Part shown: positions 1-8,438 of the stretch, one piece after another | Position numbering within the stretch: position 1 is the stretch's first letter | Layout of the letters: every line of letters begins with the position of its first letter | DNA from: Rheinheimera tangshanensis | Lineage (GTDB): Bacteria; Pseudomonadota; Gammaproteobacteria; Enterobacterales; Alteromonadaceae | Reading direction: 5' to 3' | Assembly (NCBI RefSeq): GCF_014645135.1 | Contig: NZ_BMLH01000003.1 | Span: forward strand, 124,001 to 188,000 | DNA length: 64,000 bases | Notes under the pieces: generated by a model | Databases searched by the model: none | What the model saw: only the letters and a program-made list of their open reading frames with translations | What the model was told of the DNA's origin: nothing | Position numbers and translations under genes: made by a program

Positions 1-515
1 GCACCGCCAGATTTATGGTATTGCCATACTTCGCCAGCGCCTAAAGAACGACCCGCAGTAAAGTGTTTACGGGCCACAATAAACTCGCCATCCGGACTCC
101 AGGCCGGGCTGTTGAGTAAACGGAAGGTCTCATCTGTGACTGCTTTTTGCTCTGAGCCATCGGCTTTCATTACCCAGATATTATCACCACCACCTTGATC
201 GCTGGTAAAAGCGATGTATTTGCCGTCTGGGCTGAATACGGGTTGCATTTGCCAGCCGATATCAGAGGTTAAGGCTTTGGCTTTCCCACCGCTGATGGGC
301 ATGGTGTAAATATCACCCAGCAAATCAAAAGCAATGGTTTTGCCGTCCGGGCTGACACTGACATTCATCCAGGTGCCTTGTTGCACATCGATGTTGATGT
401 CAGTGAATTTGCCTGCGGGTTTATCGACATTCCAGCTGGGTTTCTTATCATCGGCGGCAATGGCCAGAGTGGAGCATAAAGCCAGGGCTAACAGACTGTA
501 GTTATAGTTTTTCAT
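1..515 (-). CDS. Exported TolB-like beta-propeller / probable amidohydrolase, N-terminal part
   Basis: The gene starts at an ATG (complement of 513-515) and runs off the left edge, so only about 171 residues are visible. They begin with a signal peptide (MKNYNYSLLALALCSTLAIA), followed by PD40/WD40-like propeller repeats with the typical phrases VSPDGKTIAFD, FSPDGKYIAFTSD and WSPDGEFIVARK. Proteins starting this way in Shewanella and Rheinheimera relatives are usually about 1000-residue periplasmic proteins with a C-terminal amidohydrolase domain; that domain is outside the window, so the enzymatic call is inference. A TolB-like or S9 peptidase-type protein is the alternative. The gene is divergent from the DUF1289 gene, with 185 bp between them. 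Confidence 0.7.
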   Translation of the reverse strand, partial: MKNYNYSLLALALCSTLAIAADDKKPSWNVDKPAGKFTDINIDVQQGTWMNVSVSPDGKTIAFDLLGDIYTMPISGGKAKALTSDIGWQMQPVFSPDGKYIAFTSDQGGGDNIWVMKADGSEQKAVTDETFRLLNSPAWSPDGEFIVARKHFTAGRSLGAGEVWQYHKSGG

Positions 516-700
516 CGGTGGACCTCTTGTTGGTTGACCGTACGCTGCCATAAAGCCAACACAGGGTAAAGCCTTGCAGGCAAAACTGCGGTTAAAAGCC
601 CAACATTTCAGACTGATTACAGGTTCAGTGGAGTAAAACTTTGGCCTGCATCAAAAAGTGGTTACACTGGAGTGAATTAGAATAAATAGCCGGAGCTGAA

Positions 701-952
701 GTGGACTCTCCTTGTGTTGCCTGTTGCAGGCTAAATGAAGATAAAGTGTGTGTCGGTTGTTATCGCCATATGGATGAAATTGTCGACTGGCGGAAAAAAA
801 CGCCAGAACAGTACCAACAAATTGCATTAAATATTCAAAAGCGTAAAACGCTCGCTCGCAGTCTGGGTGAAACAGTGCCTATGACCGAAGCGGAGTGGAG
901 AGCGGCCAGAGCTCGTAACGCAGAAAAGTTAATGGCCGGAGGGGCAGTATGA
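701..952 (+). CDS. DUF1289 family small cysteine-rich protein
   Basis: An 83-residue protein with the DUF1289 pattern: an N-terminal SPCVACC cluster and a second CVGC pair (Cys5, Cys8, Cys9, Cys17, Cys20), then a WRKKTPEQ helix. The four conserved cysteines suggest a small metal-binding fold; no function is established for the family. The start is GTG with a GGAG Shine-Dalgarno sequence at 692-695. The stop overlaps the start of the MgtC-like gene by 4 nt (ATGA), so the two are translationally coupled. Confidence 0.8.
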   Translation: MDSPCVACCRLNEDKVCVGCYRHMDEIVDWRKKTPEQYQQIALNIQKRKTLARSLGETVPMTEAEWRAARARNAEKLMAGGAV

Positions 953-1515
953 TGCTGGATCCAGTCTGGTTTGATATCAGCCCTTTATCCTGGCACGCCA
1001 TAGGTATTACCTTACTCACTGGCAGTATTGTGGGATTAGAGCGGCAGTTACGCGGTAAACCTGCAGGGATCCGGACTTCAATTCTGATTACTTTAGGTAC
1101 CTATTTATTCGTTGCTTTGTCCTTGCCTTTGGGCCATGCCGTGCTTGATGCCAATCGTGTTGTTGGTAACGTAGTGACAGATCCTAGCCGTATTATTGGT
1201 CAGGTGGTCACAGGTATTGGTTTTCTGGGCGCAGGTGTCATGCTAACCCGTGAAGGCATAGTGGTGGGGGTGACCTCTGCTGCTACTATTTGGGTGCTGG
1301 CCGCAATAGGGGTTGCCACAGGTTTGGGTCATTATCAGGTGGCGATTTGGTTGTCTGTGGTGGTGGTTGGTGTATTGACTGGGGTTGATATGCTGGAAAA
1401 TGCCAGCGCGGCTTTACGCCGGGGTGTGCACAGAACTACAAAAGACTGGATTACCCGAAAAGCTACAGATGGCAATGAAGTGTCGGAAACAGAACCTGGC
1501 CAAGGTAAACAATAA
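949..1515 (+). CDS. MgtC/SapB family inner-membrane protein
   Basis: A 188-residue integral membrane protein. It has the MgtC/SapB signature: GLERQLRGKPAGIRTSIL near residue 28, then RIIGQVVTGIGFLGAG and a glycine-rich TM stretch VTSAATIWVLAAIGVA. About four to five TM segments are visible. It lacks the extra C-terminal ACT-like domain of virulence MgtC, so it belongs to the short group whose substrate or role is unclear. It is coupled by a 4-nt overlap to the DUF1289 gene and lies 20 nt before a cation:proton antiporter gene, which suggests an ion-homeostasis operon. Confidence 0.85.
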   Translation: MMLDPVWFDISPLSWHAIGITLLTGSIVGLERQLRGKPAGIRTSILITLGTYLFVALSLPLGHAVLDANRVVGNVVTDPSRIIGQVVTGIGFLGAGVMLTREGIVVGVTSAATIWVLAAIGVATGLGHYQVAIWLSVVVVGVLTGVDMLENASAALRRGVHRTTKDWITRKATDGNEVSETEPGQGKQ

Positions 1516-1535
1516 AAGATAGAGACAGGATTGTT

Positions 1536-3080
1536 ATGTTATTAGAAGCCGTATGGATAGGTTTTGCTTTTAGTTTGGGTTTGTTGGTGCGCTTAATTGG
1601 TTTGCCGCCTCTGATTGGCTATCTGGCCGCTGGTTTTATGATCACAGCCTCGGCGACAGAGTTGGATTTGCCTAAAGAAGGCAATGCCATTATTGCTCAT
1701 GTCGCTCACTTAGGGGTGTTGCTGCTGCTATTCACTGTTGGGTTAAAATTAAATATCCGCAGTTTAGGCAAACCTGAAGTGCTGGGTGGTAGTTTGGCGC
1801 ATTTTGCCAGCTCAGCCTTGCTTTATACCCCTATCATCTATCTGACCTTTGAACCCGATTGGTATTACGCTGTGATGCTCTCGGCTGCTTTGGCATTTTC
1901 CAGTACAGTGCTGGCGGCCAAGGTACTGGAAGGTAAAAGAGAAATCAGAGCTTTCCATGGTCGTGTCGCTATTGGCATTCTGGTTATGCAGGATTTAATA
2001 GCCATGGCGCTGTTGAGTTTTACACAGGGCATTACGCCATCGCCTTTTGCTTTGCTGGTGCTGTTGGTGCCTTTATTACGCCCATTACTGTACAAGCTGA
2101 TGGATTTAACTGGCCATGATGACTTGCAGATTTTATTTGGTGTGCTGCTTGCTGTGGTATTAGGTGGTTCAGGATTTCATGCCATAGGCCTAAGCTCAGA
2201 GTTAGGAGCTTTGGTATTTGGAGCCTTGTTGGCTGGTCACAACAGAGCAGGTGAGCTGTCTAAAACCTTATGGGGTTTAAAAGAGTTTTTTCTGGTCGGT
2301 TTTTTCCTGCAAATAGGTTTAGGTGGTCTGCCGGATCAACAGGCCTGGCTCTTTGCGGCTTTGATGACGGTATTATTACCCTTTAAAGCTGTATTGTTTT
2401 TTGCGTTGCTGGTGTTATTCAAATTACGAGCCCGTAGCGCATTCTTATCCGGTTTGGCCTTGAGTAATTACAGCGAATTTGCGCTTATTGTCGCTGCCAG
2501 CGTGATGCCGCAATTTCTTATTCCACTGGCGTTAACCGTAGCTTTGTCTTTTGTGGTGTCTGCGCCGCTGAATCGCTTTGCCCACCCTTTGTATGAACGT
2601 CTGGCACATCGGCTTATTCCTTTTGAGCGCGATATTCATCACCCGGATGAGCAGCCTGTATCTTTAGGTGATGCTGAAGTACTGATTATGGGCATGGGGC
2701 GCACAGGCTCGGCGGCTTATCAGTATCTGGAGCATAAATGCCATTTAGTGGCGCTGGACTCCGATCCGGCCAAAGTGGCAGAGCATCAGGAAAAAGGCAA
2801 TAACGTGCTGTTTGCTGATGCTGAGGATCAGGTGTTTTGGCAAGGTTTAACCTTAGGGGGCATCAAAGCCGTAGTGCTGTGCTTAAATGATGTAGAAGCC
2901 AAAGTGATAGCGACCAGAAAACTGCGACAAGCAGGTTTTGCTGGTTTAATCGTCTCACATAGTATGCACAAAGATGAAGCCGCTGCGATTTTGGATGCAG
3001 GAGCTGATCATACCTATCTGACCATGTCAGAAGCTGGTGTGGGTTTAGGTGAACGAGTACGGCAGCATATTACGATTTAG
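1536..3080 (+). CDS. CPA2-family cation:proton antiporter with C-terminal TrkA-N domain
   Basis: A 514-residue protein. Residues 1-360 form about 12 hydrophobic segments of the Na+/H+ exchanger (CPA2) type, including GYLAAGFMI, a TVLAAKVLEGKREIRAFHGR loop and VMQDLIA. Residues 380-510 form a Rossmann/TrkA-N domain with the nucleotide-binding motif MGMGRTGSAAYQYL and the acidic strand end ALDSD. This is the architecture of KefB/YbaL-like K+ or Na+/H+ antiporters gated by a nucleotide-binding domain; the ion is not predictable. The ATG is preceded by GAGACAGGA. It is third in the operon with the DUF1289 and MgtC-like genes. Confidence 0.85.
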   Translation: MLLEAVWIGFAFSLGLLVRLIGLPPLIGYLAAGFMITASATELDLPKEGNAIIAHVAHLGVLLLLFTVGLKLNIRSLGKPEVLGGSLAHFASSALLYTPIIYLTFEPDWYYAVMLSAALAFSSTVLAAKVLEGKREIRAFHGRVAIGILVMQDLIAMALLSFTQGITPSPFALLVLLVPLLRPLLYKLMDLTGHDDLQILFGVLLAVVLGGSGFHAIGLSSELGALVFGALLAGHNRAGELSKTLWGLKEFFLVGFFLQIGLGGLPDQQAWLFAALMTVLLPFKAVLFFALLVLFKLRARSAFLSGLALSNYSEFALIVAASVMPQFLIPLALTVALSFVVSAPLNRFAHPLYERLAHRLIPFERDIHHPDEQPVSLGDAEVLIMGMGRTGSAAYQYLEHKCHLVALDSDPAKVAEHQEKGNNVLFADAEDQVFWQGLTLGGIKAVVLCLNDVEAKVIATRKLRQAGFAGLIVSHSMHKDEAAAILDAGADHTYLTMSEAGVGLGERVRQHITI

Positions 3081-3088
3081 TTTTTAGT

Positions 3089-3106
3089 GGGGCACTGTTG
3101 TGCCCC
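3089..3106. terminator. Hairpin between convergent antiporter and sugE genes
   Basis: A 7-bp GC-rich stem (GGGGCAC / GTGCCCC) with a 4-nt loop lies between the two convergent stops. There is no good U-run on either side, so it may be a weak bidirectional terminator or simply a 3' stabilising hairpin. Confidence 0.4.
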
Positions 3107-3126
3107 TGACATTTAAAAATGGCTCT

Positions 3127-3441
3127 CTAAGAGCTAAGTTTTAAGCCAATAATACCGAGTAAGATCAAGCCAATACTGATTAAGCGCCCAGCGGTGGCCG
3201 GGTCGCCTAACAGGTAAATTCCGACTATGACAGTGCCGACAGCACCTATACCAGTCCAGACCGCATAAGCCGTGCCGACCGGCAGATCACGCATTGCAAG
3301 CCCAAGCATGGTAATGCTCAGTAGCATAGCTCCCAGAGTCCAGACCGATGGCCAGAATTTGGTAAAACCTTCAGTGTATTTTAAACCCACAGCCCAGCCG
3401 ACTTCCAATAAGCCAGCCACAACAAGTAATAACCAGTTCAT
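3127..3441 (-). CDS. sugE: SMR-family guanidinium exporter SugE/Gdx
   Basis: A 104-residue four-TM small multidrug resistance protein, close to E. coli SugE (now Gdx). It carries the central Glu13 in [17 protein letters not shown], with Gly10 and Trp16, and the motif [19 protein letters not shown]. Known members of this subgroup are dual-topology guanidinium/H+ antiporters. The mRNA leader upstream carries a guanidine-II riboswitch, which independently supports guanidinium export over a general drug-efflux role. It is monocistronic and convergent with the antiporter gene. Confidence 0.93.
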   Translation of the reverse strand: MNWLLLVVAGLLEVGWAVGLKYTEGFTKFWPSVWTLGAMLLSITMLGLAMRDLPVGTAYAVWTGIGAVGTVIVGIYLLGDPATAGRLISIGLILLGIIGLKLSS

Positions 3442-3462
3442 AAGGTATTCCAGTGTTTGAAG

Positions 3463-3508
3463 TTGGGGTCGTCCCCGCTAAATAGATGCGCTATTGGGTC
3501 GTCCCAAC
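3463..3508 (-). ncRNA. Guanidine-II riboswitch (mini-ykkC) upstream of sugE
   Basis: Read on the minus strand, two small hairpins each display an ACGA tetraloop: TTGGG-ACGA-CCCAA and then GGGG-ACGA-CCCC, separated by about 18 nt. Two hairpins with ACGR loops define the guanidine-II (mini-ykkC) class. The second hairpin ends about 22 nt before the sugE ATG, close to the GGAA Shine-Dalgarno region, consistent with control of translation. The match is read directly; guanidine binding is from family knowledge. Confidence 0.9.
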
Positions 3509-3578
3509 AGGCCATAGTAGAAAAAAGCACCACAATTTTAACTATGCCAGCGCTTTAGGGCAAGCTGGAAGCCTAAAT

Positions 3579-4223
3579 CTAGTCGAGCGTCCCCGCTACT
3601 ATCTGCAAATCTTCGCTGCTTTGCAATGCCACAGGCAAACAGAGTTTTAATGCTCGCACTACCATATCCACTGGCATAGAAGTGACTGCTTTGCCTATCG
3701 CTTGTTCTGGAGCATAAGGAATGTGTAAAAAACCAGCCCGTACTTTGGGTTTGTCCTTTAACTGGTGCATCATCGCATAAAACACCGTATTGCAGACATA
3801 AGTCCCAGCTGTGTAAGACACTGCTGCGGGGATGCCTTGTTGCTTCAAACGGTTGACCATAGCTTTGATGGGCAAGGTGGTAAAGTAGGCGGCAGGGCCT
3901 TCGGCGACCACTGGCGCACCGACAGGCTGCTGTCCGGCATTATCGGCAATACGGGCATCGATAAAATTAATAGCGACTTTTTCAAAGCAAAGTTCAGTGC
4001 GGCCACCAGCCTGACCCAAAGCCAATACCAGCACAGGTTTTAATTCAGCAATGGCTGTTTTAAGTTCCTGCTGGCTTTTCTCAAATACACAAGACAGTTG
4101 CCGGCTGACAATCTGCACTTCATCGTCCAGTTGATAACCGTCAAGCTGTTGTACAGCCAGCCAGGAGGGGTTGCTTTGTTCGCCGCCAAAAGGCTCAAAG
4201 CCAGTCAGTAAAATAGTGTGCAT
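3579..4223 (-). CDS. pcp: Pyroglutamyl-peptidase I (pyrrolidone-carboxylate peptidase)
   Basis: A 214-residue cytosolic cysteine peptidase of family C15 that removes N-terminal pyroglutamate from peptides. It starts with LLTGFEPFGGEQSNPSW, has the Glu-containing motif GRTELCFEKVAINF, the catalytic cysteine in AGTYVCNTVFYAMM, and the catalytic histidine in GFLHIPYAPEQ. Length fits the family (about 213). It is the last gene of the DUF969-DUF979-pcp operon, 12 nt after DUF979, which suggests that the membrane proteins handle pyroglutamate or pyroglutamyl peptides. Confidence 0.95.
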   Translation of the reverse strand: MHTILLTGFEPFGGEQSNPSWLAVQQLDGYQLDDEVQIVSRQLSCVFEKSQQELKTAIAELKPVLVLALGQAGGRTELCFEKVAINFIDARIADNAGQQPVGAPVVAEGPAAYFTTLPIKAMVNRLKQQGIPAAVSYTAGTYVCNTVFYAMMHQLKDKPKVRAGFLHIPYAPEQAIGKAVTSMPVDMVVRALKLCLPVALQSSEDLQIVAGTLD

Positions 4224-4235
4224 GAAGGCTCCGGT

Positions 4236-5174
4236 TTAAAACATTAATAGATACATCAGCGCTATATTGACGCCAAGTAGCAGAAGCGCAGTCGGCGCCT
4301 GAGCTTTAATGACAGCGTTTTTATCCGGCAGTTCTAAAAGTGCAGCCGGCACTATATTAAAGTTTGCTGCCATAGGGGTTAATAAGGTACCGCAGTAACC
4401 ACAAAACATGCCGATGGCCGCCATAATGGCAGGGTCGCCACCATGCTGCAGCACCAATAAAGGAATACCTATGCCTGCGGTAATGACTGGAAAAGCGGCA
4501 AAAGCGTTGCCCATAATCACAGTAAATAAGGCCATGCCGATAGCATAACAAGCCACTGCCAGCAGAGGATGGTTTAAATTTAAGTACAAACTCGTCAGCT
4601 GCGATACGGTTTCACCGACACCGGCCTGATTAAACAACAACCCCAAGGTGGCCAGTAACTGCGGCAATAAAAAGGCCCAGCCTATGGCTTCAATTAAACG
4701 TGAAGATTCTTTGAAAGCTTGTTGAGGTTTCTCTTTAGTGAAATACAAAGCGGCTAGGACAGCAAAAAAAGCTGCTAAGCCCAGCGCCGATAAAGTGGTA
4801 TTTTTTGGATCCAACAAAGACCAGCCATCGCCCTTGATATGTACCAACACCAAAGCTGAAAATACTGTCAGTAAGGGGATCATCAGGGCAGGAATAAACA
4901 ATGCATTGCCAAGACGTTTGACGGAGCTCAGCCGTTGTTGCAGTTCAAGCGTCTGGTAGTTGCCACCTTTGACACCACCAAAGCCTGCCACTATAGCCAT
5001 TAACACCACTATGGCACCAACCAGCGCTGGCGGCATAAAGTCACCCAGCAGAAAAATCAGACCGTAACTAAACCAGAATAAAGCGCTGCTGTATCTTTTG
5101 TCTTTAAAGCTAAAAAACGCTACTGCAAAAAACAATAAAGCTGCAACGTAATACAGCAAAGTCATGCTAATCAT
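4236..5174 (-). CDS. DUF979 family membrane protein
   Basis: A 312-residue polytopic membrane protein with about nine TM segments. Motifs seen are FMPPALVGAIVVLMA, FAAFPVITAGIGIPLL and FCGYCGTLLTPMAANFNIVPAALLEL; the last resembles the re-entrant-loop regions of ion-transporter-like permeases. The family is of unknown function but recurs beside DUF969 and pcp in many bacteria. The start overlaps the 3' end of the DUF969 gene by 8 nt. I infer that DUF969 and DUF979 form the two halves of one permease, possibly for 5-oxoproline; this is not shown. Confidence 0.85.
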   Translation of the reverse strand: MISMTLLYYVAALLFFAVAFFSFKDKRYSSALFWFSYGLIFLLGDFMPPALVGAIVVLMAIVAGFGGVKGGNYQTLELQQRLSSVKRLGNALFIPALMIPLLTVFSALVLVHIKGDGWSLLDPKNTTLSALGLAAFFAVLAALYFTKEKPQQAFKESSRLIEAIGWAFLLPQLLATLGLLFNQAGVGETVSQLTSLYLNLNHPLLAVACYAIGMALFTVIMGNAFAAFPVITAGIGIPLLVLQHGGDPAIMAAIGMFCGYCGTLLTPMAANFNIVPAALLELPDKNAVIKAQAPTALLLLGVNIALMYLLMF

Positions 5175-5880
5175 GGCGTTGCTCCTGCTTTAATTGCTGT
5201 TGAAGCTGACGGGCCAGATAAGCATCAAAACGTAACAAACGGGTCCCATGAATTAAAAATGCAGCCAGAGCGGTAGGAATACCCCAGAGTGCGATATGCA
5301 AAGGCTCGGTTTCGATACCGGACTCACGTAAAAACGTGTGCATTAAGATAATAGCGCCAAAAGCGACAAAAATATCTTCACCAAAAAACAAGCCTATATT
5401 GTCGGTCGCAGCCGACATAGCACGAATTTTATACTTTATTTTATCCGGCAGGCTGTGGTGTTTTTGCTCAAAAGCCGCTTCTGCCATAGGAGAGAGTAAA
5501 GGCCTGACCATTTGTGGATGCCCGCCTAAACTGGTGAGACCTGCAGCAGCCGTGCTTTCGCGAAGTGCCAGATACACCAGCAGCAAACGTCCTGTTGTAG
5601 CGGCTTTAATCTGTTGGATCCAGTTTTGAGCTTTTTCGCGCAGACCATGACGCTCTAACAGACCTATAACAGCCAAAGGCAGTAACAAGATCAATGGCAA
5701 ATTTCGGGTTTTCAAAAAGGCAGTGCCCAAAGATTCCAGCCAGGTCAGTATCGGCATCTTCACCGCCATACCCGTAGCAAAAGCTGCGACAGTGACCACA
5801 AGTACAGGGTTAAATTTCAATAAAAATCCGAGCATCACCACGGCGATGCCAAGCAAAGGCCAAAGGCTGAAATCGGTCAT
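5167..5880 (-). CDS. DUF969 family membrane protein
   Basis: A 237-residue membrane protein, first gene of the operon. It has several TM helices, the conserved stretch RESTAAAGLTSLGGHPQMVRPL near residue 108 and AATDNIGLFFGEDIFVAFGAI. AGGA lies just before the ATG. The partner gene for DUF979 follows with an 8-nt overlap. Function is unknown; the pairing and the adjacent pcp gene point to a transporter linked to pyroglutamate metabolism (inference). Confidence 0.85.
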   Translation of the reverse strand: MTDFSLWPLLGIAVVMLGFLLKFNPVLVVTVAAFATGMAVKMPILTWLESLGTAFLKTRNLPLILLLPLAVIGLLERHGLREKAQNWIQQIKAATTGRLLLVYLALRESTAAAGLTSLGGHPQMVRPLLSPMAEAAFEQKHHSLPDKIKYKIRAMSAATDNIGLFFGEDIFVAFGAIILMHTFLRESGIETEPLHIALWGIPTALAAFLIHGTRLLRFDAYLARQLQQQLKQEQRHD

Positions 5881-6102
5881 AAGGGTCCTGTTATTTTTGT
5901 TATCTCTGACTATTGCTACACAAAAGAGGGGGGTAAAGCGAGAAGAAAACGCTAAAAATCATTGGAAAAGCGATGCTTGCCTTTTGCTGTTTTTTATTTG
6001 AAATCCCGATTCTTTGGATAGAAAAATGACGTGAAATTAGGCCTCTAAGCCGCGTCAAATCTGATGTTGTATCAAAAGCTCGACTCGGCGAAAAACCCTC
6101 GC

Positions 6103-6108
6103 TATAAT
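6103..6108 (+). promoter_or_regulatory. Candidate -10 element for tig
   Basis: A perfect TATAAT lies 104 bp before the tig ATG; the -35 region at a 17-bp distance is poor. The rest of the 332-bp gap between the DUF969 gene and tig (5881-6212) holds a small hairpin at about 6173-6188 (GGCGT / ACGCC) and no gene I can support. Confidence 0.4.
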
Positions 6109-6212
6109 GCCGCGTCCTATATAACAGGTCTGGATTGTGTGCGTAAAGACAGAGCCCGGACAAGCGAAAAGATGGCGTAGCGAGACGCCCGATTTGATTT
6201 TGAGGTAACAAG

Positions 6213-7523
6213 ATGCAATTTTCTGTTGAGACCACACAGGGTTTAGAACGCCGTTTGACTATTACTGTTCCAGCTGCTGCCATCAGCACTGAAGTAGAAA
6301 AAGAATTAAGAAATATCGCGAAAAATCGCCGTATTGACGGTTTCCGTCCAGGTAAAGCACCTGTAGCTATGATCAAAAAAATGTTTGGTCTGTCGGTATT
6401 ACAAGACGTGGCTTCACGTCAGATGCAAAACCATTTTTACCAAGCCATTATTGCGAATAAACTGACACCAGCTGGTGCTCCTACTTTTGCTCCAGGCCAA
6501 CTGGCTGAAGGTAAAGATTTAGAATTCGCAGCGACTTTCGAAGTGTATCCGGAAGTTGAGCTGAACGCTCTGGACAAAATCGAAGTGACCAAGCCAGTGG
6601 TTGAAATCACGGCTGATGATTTAGAAACTATGTTAGGCACGCTGCGTAAGCAGCATGCAACATGGGCAAAAACTGACGCTGCAGCAGCGTCGGGCGATCG
6701 CGTGATCATCGACTTCGTGGGTTCTATCGATGGTGAAGAGTTTGAAGGCGGTAAAGCTGCTGACTTCACGTTAGAGTTAGGCCAGGGTCGTATGATCCCA
6801 GGTTTCGAAGACGGTATCATCGGCAAAAAAGCGGGTGAAGAAGTGACTGTTGATGTGACTTTCCCTGCTGAATACCATGCTGAAAACTTGAAAGGTAAAG
6901 CGGCTAAGTTTGCTGTGACTGTAAAAGCAGTTGAAGCTCAGCAATTACCAGAAGTCAACGACGAGTTCGCTAAGCTGTTCGGTTTAGCTGAATCTACTGT
7001 TGATGCATTAAAAGTTGAAGTGAAAAAGAACATGGAGCGTGAGCTGAACAACAGCATCAAAGCTCGTGTGAAAGATCAGGTGATTAAAGGCTTGTTAGCC
7101 ACTCATGAAGTGGAAGTGCCACAAGCTCTGATTGACAGCGAAATCGATGTATTACGTCGTCAGGCGTTACAGCGTTTTGGCAACAATCTGGATCCAAAAC
7201 AATTACCAGAACTGCCAGCTGCTCTGTTCACTGAACAAGCCAAAGACCGCGTCAAAGTAGGTTTATTATTGGGCGAAGTGATCAAAACCAACAAACTGCA
7301 GGTTGAAGATGCACGCGTTCAGTCTCTGATTGAAACTGTAGCTTCTGCGTACGAAGATCCACAAGAAGTGATCCAGTACTACAACAGCAACAAAGAGCTG
7401 CTGCAAGGTATGCGTAATGTTGCTTTAGAAGAACAAGCCATTGACCTGGTTCTGGCAAAAGCTAAAGTGACAGAACAAAAAGCCAAGTTTGATGAGATCA
7501 TGAATCCACAAGCTGCAAACTAA
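6213..7523 (+). CDS. tig: Trigger factor, ribosome-associated chaperone and prolyl isomerase
   Basis: A 436-residue protein of the normal family length. The N-terminal ribosome-binding domain contains GFRPGKAP (residues 43-50), the loop that docks on ribosomal protein L23. An FKBP-type prolyl isomerase domain spans roughly 155-245 ([37 protein letters not shown]), followed by the helical C-terminal chaperone arms. It folds nascent chains at the tunnel exit. The ATG follows TGAGGTAACAAG. The order tig-clpP-clpX-lon-hupB-ppiD is the same as in E. coli and many gammaproteobacteria. Confidence 0.98.
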   Translation: MQFSVETTQGLERRLTITVPAAAISTEVEKELRNIAKNRRIDGFRPGKAPVAMIKKMFGLSVLQDVASRQMQNHFYQAIIANKLTPAGAPTFAPGQLAEGKDLEFAATFEVYPEVELNALDKIEVTKPVVEITADDLETMLGTLRKQHATWAKTDAAAASGDRVIIDFVGSIDGEEFEGGKAADFTLELGQGRMIPGFEDGIIGKKAGEEVTVDVTFPAEYHAENLKGKAAKFAVTVKAVEAQQLPEVNDEFAKLFGLAESTVDALKVEVKKNMERELNNSIKARVKDQVIKGLLATHEVEVPQALIDSEIDVLRRQALQRFGNNLDPKQLPELPAALFTEQAKDRVKVGLLLGEVIKTNKLQVEDARVQSLIETVASAYEDPQEVIQYYNSNKELLQGMRNVALEEQAIDLVLAKAKVTEQKAKFDEIMNPQAAN

Positions 7524-7551
7524 GATTTGACATCTGTTTGTCAGGCAGTTT

Positions 7552-7590
7552 TAATGGCTCGAGCATCATAGTTCGGGCCATTTTTATTTT
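7552..7590 (+). terminator. Rho-independent terminator of tig
   Basis: A 10-bp stem (AATGGCTCGA paired with TTCGGGCCATT, one G-U) with an 8-9 nt loop is followed by TTTTTATTTT. It separates tig from clpP transcription. Confidence 0.85.
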
Positions 7591-7598
7591 AGAGCCGT

Positions 7599-7712
7599 CG
7601 TACTTGAAGCCGCTGCATTGTTGACTGCACGTTCTCACCCCAATCACATAGGAGTGCTATGTTCATCGGGCTCTGAGCATTCGTCGCGGCTCTGCAACAT
7701 CAATTATTTAGG
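7599..7712 (+). repeat. Dispersed ~113-bp element, copy 1, in the clpP leader
   Basis: Begins GTACTTGAAGCCGCTGCATT and ends CAATTATTTAGG. It aligns along its whole length with 26727-26841: shared blocks are the TACTTGAAGC start, TTGTT, TCTC-CCC-A-TCACATAGGA, GCTATG, GGGCTC and the TGCA-CA-CAATTA end. An inner inverted repeat (CATAG / CTATG) is present. It ends 37 nt before the clpP start. It resembles palindromic intergenic repeats known from Vibrio and Shewanella relatives, from memory only. Confidence 0.75.
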
Positions 7713-7749
7713 CTCTGGATACAGCCCCTCTTTTTAAGGAAACCGCATT

Positions 7750-8373
7750 ATGGCATTTGAGCCGAGAATGAATGAATTAGTGAATGCCTTAGTTCCTATC
7801 GTTATTGAACAAACCGCTAAGGGTGAGCGTTCTTTTGATATTTACTCGCGTTTATTAAAAGAGCGGGTGATTTTTTTAACGGGTCAGGTTGAAGACCATA
7901 TGGCAAACCTGATTGTCGCTCAGCTGTTATTTTTAGAATCTGAGAACCCGGAAAAAGATATTTATATTTATATCAATTCACCAGGCGGCTCTGTCACTGC
8001 CGGCATGTCGATTTACGACACCATGCAGTACATAAAGCCAAATATTGCTACCGTCTGTGTCGGTCAGGCTTGCAGTATGGGTGCTTTTTTATTATCTGGT
8101 GGTACTAAGGGCAAGCGTTATGCGTTGCCAAACGCTCGTGTGATGATCCATCAACCTTTAGGTGGTTTCCAGGGCCAGGCCACAGATTTTGAAATTCATG
8201 CCCGTGAAATCCTGACCATCAAAGAGAAATTAAATCGTTTGATGGCAGAGCATTGTGGCAAAACTTATGAACAGGTTTGTAAAGACACGGAGCGTGATAA
8301 CTTCTTAAGTGCACAACAAGCCTTGGAATATGGCCTAATCGATGCCATATTAACTCAAAGGGATGCGAAGTAA
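7750..8373 (+). CDS. clpP: ATP-dependent Clp protease proteolytic subunit
   Basis: A 207-residue serine peptidase (family S14) forming the tetradecameric chamber used by ClpX and ClpA. The catalytic triad is visible: Ser109 in GQACSMGAF, His134 in MIHQPLGG and Asp183 in [10 protein letters not shown]. The N-terminus is slightly longer than mature ClpP, consistent with autoprocessing. AAGGA lies 8 nt before the ATG. clpX follows 65 nt downstream. Confidence 0.98.
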   Translation: MAFEPRMNELVNALVPIVIEQTAKGERSFDIYSRLLKERVIFLTGQVEDHMANLIVAQLLFLESENPEKDIYIYINSPGGSVTAGMSIYDTMQYIKPNIATVCVGQACSMGAFLLSGGTKGKRYALPNARVMIHQPLGGFQGQATDFEIHAREILTIKEKLNRLMAEHCGKTYEQVCKDTERDNFLSAQQALEYGLIDAILTQRDAK

Positions 8374-8438
8374 GTTTAATTCAGGGGTGGATAGGGGCGC
8401 GAAGCCAGCCATCCCTCTGTAGTGGAAGAGGAAGTTAC

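Noticed and set aside
5900-6376. Minus-strand open frame of 158 codons across the tig promoter and 5' end
   Set aside because: It overlaps the promoter region and the coding start of tig in antisense, has low-complexity composition and resembles no family.
7599-7649. CTTGAAG in the clpP leader as a sigma-32 -35 element
   Set aside because: The only CCCCAAT downstream is about 28 bp away, and the same CTTGAAG is part of the dispersed element also found elsewhere.
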